From the NCBI GenBank assembly GCA_947074145.1, contig CAMTOJ010000003.1, positions 62,001 through 126,000 of the forward strand: 64,000 nt of DNA. Reading direction: 5' to 3'. The notes beneath the pieces are model-generated. The model ran no database searches. It saw only the letters and a program-made list of their open reading frames with translations, and was not told the origin of the DNA. The stretch comes from an uncultured Bacteroidales bacterium. Lineage in GTDB: Bacteria; Bacteroidota; Bacteroidia; Bacteroidales; JAUNSR01. The position numbers were made by a program, and so were the translations under genes. Numbering within the stretch: the first letter of the stretch is position 1; each line of letters starts with the position of its first letter. Of this stretch, positions 53,971-63,300 are shown in pieces.

Positions 53971-54708
53971 ATGGAAGAGAGTCTTTTTTTAGGCGTTACC
54001 CAATATAAGGTATATTATAATTTGTTGAATGCAGAGGGCGAAATGCCGGTTTCACAAATAGCCGAGTCTTTAATTAATTCAGCTTCACATCACGCTTACA
54101 GATTAGGGGTTGGTTTTAATAATTTGATCAAAAACAATCATACCTGGGTTCTTGCCCGTATGGCTATTGAGATGAAACGATATCCTAAAGCTGAAGAAAC
54201 ATTGGTGATAGAGACCTGGATTGAGGATTTTAATAAACTCTTTACGTCAAGAAATATGCGACTTCTGACTTCAGAGGGTGAAGAACTTGGTTTTTGCAGA
54301 ACGATATGGTCGATTATCAATTATCAAACAAGAGAATCTCAAGATCTGACACAGTACAGAGACATCCCAAAACTGATAAACGACAGGCCATGTCCTATAA
54401 ATAAACCGGGAAGAATACCTACTGCAATAGATGAAGATCCTATACTTTATAGAGTTAAATATAGTGATCTGGATATAAACAGACACATGACAAGTTCGAA
54501 ATATATTGAGCATATGCTTGATGGTTTCTCACTTGATACATTCGACAACCAAAGAGTTGGCAGATTTGAAATTCATTATATCAATGAGGCCCTTTATGGT
54601 GACGAAATAAAAATTTTAAAACAAAAAACAAAAGAGGGTGAATATATCATGGAAATGAAAACCAATGAAGGAAACACTCTTTGTAAAAGCAGAATAATCT
54701 TTATATAA
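53971..54708 (+). CDS. Acyl-ACP thioesterase (FatA-like)
   Basis: The 245-residue protein has two tandem hot-dog domains, as in acyl-ACP thioesterases. The first domain (about 5-130) includes TWVLARMAIEMKRYPKAEETLVIETWIEDFNKLFTSRNMRLL; the second (about 150-245) starts RVKYSDLDINRHMTSSKYIEHMLDGF. The D-x-N-x-H motif of the second domain carries the Asn and His of the active site. It releases fatty acids from acyl carrier protein in the cytoplasm. Its place between ilvN and ilvC is shared by many Bacteroidales. A link to branched-chain fatty acid synthesis from the same 2-oxo acids is plausible but inferred. Confidence 0.9.
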   Translation: MEESLFLGVTQYKVYYNLLNAEGEMPVSQIAESLINSASHHAYRLGVGFNNLIKNNHTWVLARMAIEMKRYPKAEETLVIETWIEDFNKLFTSRNMRLLTSEGEELGFCRTIWSIINYQTRESQDLTQYRDIPKLINDRPCPINKPGRIPTAIDEDPILYRVKYSDLDINRHMTSSKYIEHMLDGFSLDTFDNQRVGRFEIHYINEALYGDEIKILKQKTKEGEYIMEMKTNEGNTLCKSRIIFI

Positions 54709-54730
54709 ACTTTTTAAATATTTAATCAAA

Positions 54731-55777
54731 ATGGCTATAATGAATTTTGGTGGTGTTGAAGAAAATGTACGCACACGTGAAGAATTTCCATTGGAAAAGG
54801 CAAGAGAAGTATTAAAAGACGAAACTATCGCTGTAATCGGTTATGGAGTTCAGGGTCCTGGTCAGGCTTTAAATCTTCGTGATAATGGATTTAACGTTAT
54901 CGTTGGACAACGTAAGGATTCTAAAACATGGGATAAAGCGGTTGCTGACGGATGGGTTCCGGGTGAAACTCTTTTTGATATCGATGAAGCTTGCCAAAGA
55001 GGTACAATTATTCAATATTTGCTATCTGATGCTGCTCAAATCGCAGTATGGCCAACAGTAAAGAAAAATCTTACACCAGGTAAGGCTCTTTATTTCTCTC
55101 ATGGTTTTGCAGTAACTTACAAAGAAAGAACAGGTATCATCCCTCCTGCTGATGTTGATGTTATCCTTGTTGCTCCTAAAGGATCAGGTACATCTCTTCG
55201 TAGAATGTTCCTTCAGGGTCGTGGTCTTAACTCTTCATTTGCAATCTTCCAAGATGCAACAGGAAAAGCTCTTGATCGCGTAGTAGCTCTTGGTATCGGT
55301 GTAGGTTCAGGTTACCTATTCGAAACAACTTTCAAAAGAGAAGTTTACTCTGACCTTACAGGTGAACGTGGTACTCTTATGGGTGCTATCCAGGGTATCT
55401 TCGCTGCTCAATATGAAGTTCTTCGTGAAAACGGACATACTCCTTCTGAAGCATTCAACGAAACAGTTGAAGAACTTACACAATCTCTTATGCCTCTTGT
55501 TGCTGAAAACGGTATGGATTGGATGTATGCAAACTGTTCAACTACTGCTCAAAGAGGTGCTCTTGATTGGTGGGGACCTTTCCATGATGCAACTAAACCA
55601 GTGTTCGAAAAACTTTATTCTGAAGTAGCTTGTGGAAATGAAGCTCAACGTTCAATCGACTTGAATTCTAAAGCTGATTACCGCGAAAAACTTGAAGAAG
55701 AACTTAAAGAACTTCGTGAAAGCGAAATGTGGAGAACAGGTGCTGTTGTTCGTAAACTTCGTCCTGAAAATAACTAA
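54731..55777 (+). CDS. ilvC: Ketol-acid reductoisomerase
   Basis: IlvC performs the second step of Val/Ile synthesis: alkyl migration and NADPH-dependent reduction of acetolactate. The 348-residue protein has the Rossmann loop IGYGVQGPGQALNLRDNG, the HGFAV segment, VAPKGSGTSLRRMF, and the Mg-binding helices with SDLTGERGTLMGAIQG and TSSKADY-like NSKADYRE near the end. Its codon use is visibly more uniform (many CTT, GAA, CGT) than that of the neighbours, fitting high expression. It closes the operon and is followed by a terminator. Confidence 0.97.
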   Translation: MAIMNFGGVEENVRTREEFPLEKAREVLKDETIAVIGYGVQGPGQALNLRDNGFNVIVGQRKDSKTWDKAVADGWVPGETLFDIDEACQRGTIIQYLLSDAAQIAVWPTVKKNLTPGKALYFSHGFAVTYKERTGIIPPADVDVILVAPKGSGTSLRRMFLQGRGLNSSFAIFQDATGKALDRVVALGIGVGSGYLFETTFKREVYSDLTGERGTLMGAIQGIFAAQYEVLRENGHTPSEAFNETVEELTQSLMPLVAENGMDWMYANCSTTAQRGALDWWGPFHDATKPVFEKLYSEVACGNEAQRSIDLNSKADYREKLEEELKELRESEMWRTGAVVRKLRPENN

Positions 55778-55860
55778 TAAGAAGTTTGATTATAATCTTT
55801 CCCTCTACTCTTTCTCATTGAAAGGATAGATAGAAATTAAATAGATTATATCGAAATAAT

Positions 55861-55905
55861 AAAAGAAGGAAGAGAATTTTTATTTTCTTCCTTCTTTTAT
55901 TTTTT
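55861..55905 (+). terminator. Terminator of the ilv operon
   Basis: Stem AAAAGAAGGAAGA/TCTTCCTTCTTTT with a 12-base loop, followed by a T-rich run. It lies about 85 bases after the ilvC stop. Confidence 0.85.
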
Positions 55906-55908
55906 ACC

Positions 55909-55958
55909 CATAAGAAAACCCCAAAAGTTTTTCATCTAACTTTTGGGGTTCTCTTATG
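55909..55958. other. Stable stem-loop downstream of the ilv terminator
   Basis: Inner stem AACCCCAAAAGTT/AACTTTTGGGGTT (13 perfect pairs, 8-base loop), extended after a small bulge by CATAAGA/TCTTATG. No T-run follows on either strand. It lies in the 350-base gap between ilvC and the convergent phosphatase gene; it could block read-through from either side or protect an mRNA 3' end. No gene was seen in the rest of the gap. Confidence 0.6.
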
Positions 55959-56129
55959 TTATAATATTTACCTTTTTAAGGTTGTTTCATTAATTACACT
56001 TGTATAACGATTGATCCGAGGTCATATATTTTCCATTCTTATGCTATTTAAAAAAATGGCAATTGTTCATAGACCAATTTAAAGGAAATTCTCTTTTATT
56101 CTAAAGTGGAAAATTTAAAATTACAGAGA

Positions 56130-56867
56130 TTAAATCTCATCATTTCTCAAATCTTCAAACAAAGGAAGCATCTTTTTGTATTGAGAAGAGACTAAAAACT
56201 GATCAAGTGCCGCAACATGATTTCTATGATGCAAATCAGTTGACAAGTAATCAACCATATTATTTTTTAGAAGCCATATAGATACATCCTGAACCTCTTT
56301 TCCATAACAACCGGAAAGAGATAATACATTTACCTGAAACAGCACTTCAAGAGATTTGAGATGTTTATATATCTGTTTATTTGAATGATAATAATTATAT
56401 CTCTCTGGATGAGCCAAAATAGGAAAAAATCCTTTCAATTTTAGATCAAAAATAAGATCGTCAAGATTCCATAAAGGCTGTATAAATGAGTTCTCAACGA
56501 GCAGATATTTATCTTTTAATGGCTTTAGAAGATTTTTATCTCTGAGTTTAAGAAAACCTTCATCCATTCTATATTCAAATGAATAATTGAAATCTATCTC
56601 GATAGATTCATCTTTCAATCTTTTTACTATTTCAAGATATTTTGGTTCTATTATTTCCACACTGTTTTCAAATGTTTCATCAGTGCGGTGAGGGGTTGTT
56701 ATGATCCTTTCCACTCCCCAACTTTTCATCTTTTTTATTAATTGGATTGACGTTTCAATATCTTTGGAACCGTCGTCTACTCCATGAATTAGATGACTGT
56801 GGATATCTGTCGTATATGGTAAAGTCGGTATTGTGTTTGTTTTCTTTCTAAATAAAAAATCAAGCAT
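56130..56867 (-). CDS. PHP-domain tyrosine phosphatase (CpsB/YwqE type)
   Basis: The 245-residue protein is a metal-dependent tyrosine-protein phosphatase of the PHP fold, a family that dephosphorylates tyrosine kinases of capsule or exopolysaccharide synthesis. Metal ligands are visible in DIHSHLIHGVDDG, TTPHR, the middle Glu of LLVENSF, ILAHPERYNY and the final STDLHHRNH. It stands alone on the minus strand with a -7 element (TAAATTTG) about 70 bases upstream; no kinase or polysaccharide gene is in the window. The substrate is thus unknown. Confidence 0.9.
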   Translation of the reverse strand: MLDFLFRKKTNTIPTLPYTTDIHSHLIHGVDDGSKDIETSIQLIKKMKSWGVERIITTPHRTDETFENSVEIIEPKYLEIVKRLKDESIEIDFNYSFEYRMDEGFLKLRDKNLLKPLKDKYLLVENSFIQPLWNLDDLIFDLKLKGFFPILAHPERYNYYHSNKQIYKHLKSLEVLFQVNVLSLSGCYGKEVQDVSIWLLKNNMVDYLSTDLHHRNHVAALDQFLVSSQYKKMLPLFEDLRNDEI

Positions 56868-56936
56868 GTTTCTAATGTCGCTTATTGAATTGAAAATGAT
56901 TTTATATTGAATCTAAATAATCAGATTTAATTTTGG

Positions 56937-56944
56937 CAAATTTA
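56937..56944 (-). promoter_or_regulatory. -7 promoter element of the PHP phosphatase gene
   Basis: On the minus strand TAAATTTG matches TAnnTTTG, 69 bases before the ATG. No clear -33 TTG lies 19-21 bases further up. Confidence 0.45.
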
Positions 56945-57126
56945 GTGAGTATTTATTATTAAAAAAGTAAAACTATTTATATTGTCTTTGATTTTTATAT
57001 AAAAGTTTTGATTTAACATTTATAATCGAAGAAATCTGATATTTAAAAGAAAAGAGTCTGCTTTTATTTAATTGAAAATGCTAATTTGCGGAAGCAAAAA
57101 ACATCAAACAGTAAATATTTCCCTTA

Positions 57127-60105
57127 ATGGATAACATGAAAAAAGAGAAGACAGACAGCCTGTCGGATCTTCTGCTTAAAGACACTTCGTTTGCCAATCT
57201 TATGCAATCGCGAATCTATAATGTGCTTTTGATAGCCAGTAAATATGATACGTTCATGCTTGAAGATGACGGACGAGTTGACGAGAATATATTTATTGAA
57301 TATTCTCAACTTAATCTGCGCTATCCTCCCAGATTTACACAAGTTTCCTCTGATTCGGAAGCTCTTGAGGAACTTCATAATAGAAGGTATGATTTGATTA
57401 TATCAATGCCTACAAATCAAGATAATATCGTTTTTGAAACATCAAGAGAGATAAAAAATATTTTTCCAGATATCCCAATCGTTTCACTTACGCCATTTTC
57501 AGGTAAAATGTATGAAAAGATGAATAATACCGATCTTTCATCTATTGATTATATATTCAGTTGGCTTGGAAACACAGATCTTTTATTAGCAATAATAAAA
57601 CTTATAGAGGACAAAATGAATATCGAACAAGATGTGGAATCGGTAGGAGTTCAAGTTATTTTACTTGTAGAGGATTCTATTCGATTTTATTCATCTCTTC
57701 TACCCCATATTTATAAGTTCATTCTTAAACAATCACAAGAATTTTCAACAGAAGCACTTAACGAACATCAGAAAATGCTTCGTATGAGAGGACGTCCTAA
57801 AATAATACTTACAAGAGATTTTGAAGAGGCGAAACAAGTATATGATAAGTATAAAAACAATATGCTTGGTGTGATTACAGATGTTAGTTTTCCCAAGAAT
57901 GGAAAGGAGAATAAGACTTCCGGCTTTGAGCTTTGTGAATATATAAGATCAAAAGATCCTTTTATTCCCGTGATTATTCAGTCATCGGAGATTGAAAATA
58001 AAGAGAAAGCGAATCTTTATAATGCAGTATTTCTTGATAAACAATCAAAAAAACTTCCTCTTGATCTTCGCGAAACTATATTAAATAAGTTTGGTTTCGG
58101 AGCTTTTGTATTTATCGACCCCGAAACAAAAAAAGAGATAGTGACTGTCAATAATCTTAAGGAACTTCAGGATCAATTATCTATGATTCCTGATAAGTCT
58201 TTGTATTATCATGGTTCACATAATCATATATCACGTTGGCTATATTCACGTGCTATGTTTCCGCTTGCTGAGTTCGTCAGAAATAAATCATACGATTGTA
58301 TTGAGCAGGTTCCCGAGATGAGAAAGATAATCTTCGAGGCAATAGTTCAATATAGAAAAATGAAAAATCGAGGTATCGTTGCAGAATTTAAGCGTGGAAG
58401 ATTTGACAGATATTCAAATTTTGCTCGTATCGGAGATGGATCTCTGGGAGGTAAAGGTCGCGGACTTGCCTTTATCGATGCTATGATTAAAAGAAATATG
58501 AATCTACAATCTTTTGAAAATGCGACCATATCAATACCAAAGACATTAGTCTTATGTACCGATCTTTTTGACGATTTTATGGAGAGTAATTCTCTTTATC
58601 AGGTTGGTCTAAGCGATCTTCCTGATGAAGATATTTTGCGATATTTTTTAAGAGGAAAGCTTAAAACTGATTTGATTGAAGATTTTATGGCCTTTTTCGA
58701 AGTAGTAAAATCGCCTGTTGCCATCAGATCATCAAGCTTACTTGAAGATTCACACTATCAGCCTTTTGCCGGTATATATTCAACTTATATGATACCTTAT
58801 CTTGAGGATAAATATGAGATGCTTCGACTCGTCAGCGATGCTATAAAGGGAGTATATGCGTCTGTGTTTTATAAGGGAAGTAAAGCTTATATGAATGCAA
58901 CAAGCAACTTGATTGATCAGGAAAAGATGGCTGTTATAATACAGGAGGTTGTAGGTAGCCAATATGACAATAAATATTATCCCTCTTTTTCGGGTGTAGC
59001 GAGATCTATTAATTATTATCCTATCAATAGTGAGTTGCCGGAAGAAGGAATTGCGAATATTGCTGTCGGACTTGGAAAATATATAGTAGATGGAGGTATT
59101 ACTCTTAGGTTTTCACCTTTTTGGCCATCTAATGTTTTACAAACAAGTACTCTCGATCTTGCTTTAAAGGATACACAGACAAGATTTATGGCATTGGATC
59201 TGAATTCTCTTAATAATAATATAACTATTGATGATGGAGCAAATCTTCTGAAATTGTCTATCAGAGATGGCGAAAATGATGATTCTATCAGATCAATGGT
59301 TTCAACATTTGATCCGCATGATGTGATGATACATGACGGTTATTATGAGGGAGGAAGAAAAGTAGTGACTTTTTCTTCAATTCTGAAACACGAATCCTTT
59401 CCGTTATCAGAGATTCTTAAAGAGGTTTTAAGTACCGGAAGCAGGGAGATGGCCAGACCTATTGAGATAGAGTTTGCAGTGAATCTTAATGATTATTCGG
59501 GTATTCCTGCTTTTTACTGGCTTCAGATCAGACCTATTGTTGATTCAAAGGAGATGTCAGATGAAGATATTTCCGGTGTTGATCCTCAGTCTTGTTTATT
59601 ATACTCAAATAATGCTCTTGGACATGGAAAAATAAAAGATATATCACATATAGTCTATATTAAGACCGATAAATTCACTTCATCCAAAAATCCGCAAATT
59701 GCCAGGGAAGTTGAATATGTGAATGACGATTTTGTTGCAATGAATAAAAATTATGTCTTAGTTGGGCCGGGTCGATGGGGTTCAGAAGATTATTTTCTTG
59801 GAGTACCTGTAAAATGGCCTCATATATCGCAAGCAAAGGTTATCATAGAAACAACATTACAAAACTATCGTATAGAACCGAGTCAAGGGACACATTTCTT
59901 TCAGAATATGACATCACTTGGTGTTGGTTATTTTTCGGTAAGTCCGGAAAACAATGATGGTATATTCTGTAAAGAACAACTTGATAAGATGCCTGCGATA
60001 ATGGAATCAGATTTTGTAAGAGTTGTTGAATTTCCTTCATCACTTGATATTAAAATCAATGCATCTAAAAAAATAGGATTTGTTCGTTATACTGATGATG
60101 ATTAA
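57127..60105 (+). CDS. Two receiver-like domains fused to a PPDK-type ATP-grasp domain
   Basis: The 992-residue protein starts with a degenerate receiver fold (about 28-170), where Ser93 in YDLIISMPT stands in place of the phospho-accepting Asp. A second receiver (about 175-320) keeps the active residues: Glu182/Asp183 (LLVEDS), Asp252 (GVITDVSF) and Lys305 (FLDKQ). Then comes a pyruvate phosphate dikinase N-terminal, PEP/ATP-binding-like region (about 430-820) with ARIGDGSLGGKGRGLAF, SPVAIRSSSLLEDSHYQPFAGIYSTY and EIEFAVNL...FYWLQIRPI. A C-terminal domain has VLVGPGRWGSEDYFLGVPVKWPHIS. The His-carrying and PEP-binding TIM-barrel domains of PPDK are absent, so it cannot be a complete PEP synthase. 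I infer a phosphorylation-controlled ATP-dependent transferase or ligase of unknown substrate. Confidence 0.85.
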   Translation: MDNMKKEKTDSLSDLLLKDTSFANLMQSRIYNVLLIASKYDTFMLEDDGRVDENIFIEYSQLNLRYPPRFTQVSSDSEALEELHNRRYDLIISMPTNQDNIVFETSREIKNIFPDIPIVSLTPFSGKMYEKMNNTDLSSIDYIFSWLGNTDLLLAIIKLIEDKMNIEQDVESVGVQVILLVEDSIRFYSSLLPHIYKFILKQSQEFSTEALNEHQKMLRMRGRPKIILTRDFEEAKQVYDKYKNNMLGVITDVSFPKNGKENKTSGFELCEYIRSKDPFIPVIIQSSEIENKEKANLYNAVFLDKQSKKLPLDLRETILNKFGFGAFVFIDPETKKEIVTVNNLKELQDQLSMIPDKSLYYHGSHNHISRWLYSRAMFPLAEFVRNKSYDCIEQVPEMRKIIFEAIVQYRKMKNRGIVAEFKRGRFDRYSNFARIGDGSLGGKGRGLAFIDAMIKRNMNLQSFENATISIPKTLVLCTDLFDDFMESNSLYQVGLSDLPDEDILRYFLRGKLKTDLIEDFMAFFEVVKSPVAIRSSSLLEDSHYQPFAGIYSTYMIPYLEDKYEMLRLVSDAIKGVYASVFYKGSKAYMNATSNLIDQEKMAVIIQEVVGSQYDNKYYPSFSGVARSINYYPINSELPEEGIANIAVGLGKYIVDGGITLRFSPFWPSNVLQTSTLDLALKDTQTRFMALDLNSLNNNITIDDGANLLKLSIRDGENDDSIRSMVSTFDPHDVMIHDGYYEGGRKVVTFSSILKHESFPLSEILKEVLSTGSREMARPIEIEFAVNLNDYSGIPAFYWLQIRPIVDSKEMSDEDISGVDPQSCLLYSNNALGHGKIKDISHIVYIKTDKFTSSKNPQIAREVEYVNDDFVAMNKNYVLVGPGRWGSEDYFLGVPVKWPHISQAKVIIETTLQNYRIEPSQGTHFFQNMTSLGVGYFSVSPENNDGIFCKEQLDKMPAIMESDFVRVVEFPSSLDIKINASKKIGFVRYTDDD

Positions 60106-60134
60106 TAATATATTTATTGATTATCGATCATAAG

Positions 60135-60182
60135 AAGATTAATCCTAAATTAATTTGCGATAACTCATTTAGGATTAATCTT
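60135..60182 (+). terminator. Probable terminator after the receiver-ATP-grasp gene
   Basis: A perfect 16-bp stem (AAGATTAATCCTAAAT with its complement) and a 16-base loop, 30 bases after the stop. The tail is AT-rich but not a pure T-run. Confidence 0.65.
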
Positions 60183-60340
60183 ATATTTATCAGTTATAAC
60201 TTTTATTAGAATTTCATCTCGTTGTTTTAATTATGATCTAATTTGAATTCATTGATATATTTATGCTAACGGGTTAATTATATACAATTATTAAGTTGGT
60301 ATTTTAAGAACATTTTGTATCTGCGAAACAGCTTATATTA

Positions 60341-60348
60341 TATCTTTG
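60341..60348 (+). promoter_or_regulatory. -7 promoter element of dnaE
   Basis: TATCTTTG matches TAnnTTTG; TTG at 60315-60317 is 23 bases upstream, slightly longer than usual. The leader would be about 45 bases. Confidence 0.5.
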
Positions 60349-60399
60349 AGTAAAGTTTATTTTCATCATATTAGTAGTTTTTGCACACCATTTTATAAT

Positions 60400-63300
60400 A
60401 TGCAACCATTCGTTCATCTTCACGTCCATTCTCAATATTCTATCCTTGACGGACAGGCTTCAATCCCGGCTTTAGTTGATAAAGCTATAAAAAACGGAAT
60501 GAAAGCCATTGCTGTTACCGATCATGGTAATATGTTTGGTATAAAGGAGTTATTCAACTACACCAATAAGAAAAACGGTGCTTATAAAGGTGAGATAAAA
60601 TCACTTGAGAAAAGAATAAAAAACGTTGAGGGGGGAAATGAAGATTCAGAAGGTCTTACCCTTGAACAGCTTAAAGAAAAGGTTGAAGAACAAAAAAATA
60701 AAATGTTCAAGCCTATTCTTGGGTGTGAGGTTTATGTAGCAAAGAATGGTCGTTTCAGTAAAAACGGAAAAGAGGATCAGAGCGGTCGCCACCTTATTCT
60801 GCTTGCCAAAAACAAGACAGGTTATCACAATCTTATAAAACTTGTTTCAATGGGCTGGACAGAAGGGTATTACTATCGTCCGCGTGTTGATAAAGAGATT
60901 CTTAAAAAACATTCGGAAGGTCTTATCGTTTCCTCAGCTTGTCTTGGTGGCGAAATTCCTAAATATATCCAAGCAAATCAGCTTGATAAGGCGGAAGAGA
61001 CTATACTTTGGTTCAAAGAGATTTGGGGTGACGATTTTTATCTTGAACTTCAGAGACATAAAACCAATGATGCCAACGCCAATAGGGAGGTATATCCTAT
61101 TGAGGAGATGGTAAATATCGAACTGATAAAACTTGCAAAAAAACTTGATGTAAAACTTATATGTACCAATGACGTTCACTTCGTAAACGAAGAACACGCA
61201 GAGGGACACGATCATCTTATATGTCTTAATACGGGAAAAGATCTTAACGATCCTGCTCGTATGAGATACACAAAACAGGAATGGATGAAGACTCAGGAAG
61301 AGATGAATGAGTTATTTGCCGATGTTCCTGATGCTTTGTCAAATACTGCTGATATAGCCGATAAAGTAGAATTCTACACAATTGACCACGGTCCTATCCT
61401 ACCTAATTTCCCTAAACCGGAAAGGTTCAAGGATGATGATGAATATCTTCAATATCTTACTTATGAAGGTGCTAAGGAGCGTTGGGGTGAGATGAATGAG
61501 GAACAAAAGGAGCGTATAGATTTTGAGCTTGCAACGGTAAAGAACATGGGATTCCCCGGATATTTCCTTATCGTTCAGGATTTTATCAGAGCAGCTCGCG
61601 AAATGGGTGTATCTGTTGGTCCCGGTCGTGGTTCGGCTGCGGGATCGGCTGTGGCATACTGTCTTAAGATTACAGACATAGACCCTATAAAGTATGACTT
61701 ACTTTTTGAACGTTTCCTTAATCCTGACCGTATATCGCTTCCCGATATTGATATCGACTTCGATGATGACGGTCGCGGTGAAGTTTTAAGATGGGTAACT
61801 GAAAAATATGGCTACGAAAAGGTAGCTCATATTATAACATATGGTACAATGGCAACAAAATCATCTATTAAAGATGTTGCCAGAGTTGAAAAACTTCCTC
61901 TTTCCGAATCAGACAGACTTACCAAACTTATACCGGACAGATTGCCCGAGGTAAATGGGAAATCACTTAAGATAAATCTGAAAAACTGTATTGAGAATGT
62001 TCCGGAATTAAGAGATGCCGTAAATTCCGACAATCCTCTTATCGCAAATACAATGAAGTATGCGCAGATGCTTGAGGGTAATGTCAGAAACACCGGTGTG
62101 CATGCCTGCGGTATCATTATTGGTAGAGATGATATTACTGATTGGGTACCTGTAAGTACGGCTGATGATAAAGAAACAGGCGAAAAAATGCTTGTTACCC
62201 AATATGAGGGTTCGGTTATTGAAGATACCGGTCTTATCAAGATGGACTTCTTGGGGTTGAAAACTTTATCAATCATAAAGGAGGCTATTTTCAATATAAA
62301 ACTTTCTAAAAATATAGATGTAGATATTGATAAGATATCTATTGAGGATCCTCTGACTTATAAACTTTATAGTGATGGTAAAACAACCGGAACATTTCAG
62401 TTTGAGTCTGCCGGGATGCAAAAATATCTGAAGGAACTTCTACCTTCAACTTTCGAGGATCTTATTGCGATGAATGCGCTTTATCGCCCTGGTCCGATGG
62501 ATTATATCCCTCAGTTTATTGCTCGTAAACATGGAATAGAACCTATTGTCTATGACCTTCCGGTGATGGAAAAATACCTTAAGGATACCTATGGTATTAC
62601 GGTTTATCAGGAACAGGTCATGCTTTTGTCGCGTCTGCTTGCCGACTTTACTCGTGGTGAGTCTGATGCGTTAAGAAAGGCAATGGGTAAAAAACTGAAG
62701 GATAAACTTGATGAAATGAAGCCCAAGTTTATTTCCGGAGGTGTAAAGAATGGTCATGATGCCAAAATCCTTGAAAAGATATGGGGAGACTGGGAAAAAT
62801 TTGCTTCCTACGCCTTCAACAAATCTCATGCTACATGTTACTCATGGGTTGCTTATCAAACGGCATATCTAAAAGCTAATTTCCCTGCCGAATATATGGC
62901 TGCGGTTTTGAGCCGAAATCTTGCTAACATTACCGAGCTTGTAAAATACATGGAAGAATGTAAAGCCATGAAAATACAGGTACTTGGACCCGATATCAAT
63001 GAGTCGAACGTTAAGTTTTCGGTAAATAATAAAGGGGATATACGTTTCGGGATGGCCGCCATTAAGGGTGTTGGCGAAAATGTGGTACTTGCTATCGTAA
63101 AAGAGAGATCTGAAAATGGTCCTTTTAAAAATATATTTGACTTCATCGAGAGGATTAATCTTAGTGCGGTAAATAAAAAATCAATAGAGGCGCTTGCTCT
63201 TGCCGGTGCCTTCGATAACTTCGAAGAGATAAAAAGGGAACAGTTTCTTGAGAAGAACAACCGTGATGAATCGTTCATTGAGGTTCTTGCCAAATATGGC

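Noticed and set aside
61827-62294. 155-codon open frame opposite dnaE
   Set aside because: It is a shadow of the DNA polymerase III alpha gene, whose protein sequence is conserved across this stretch.
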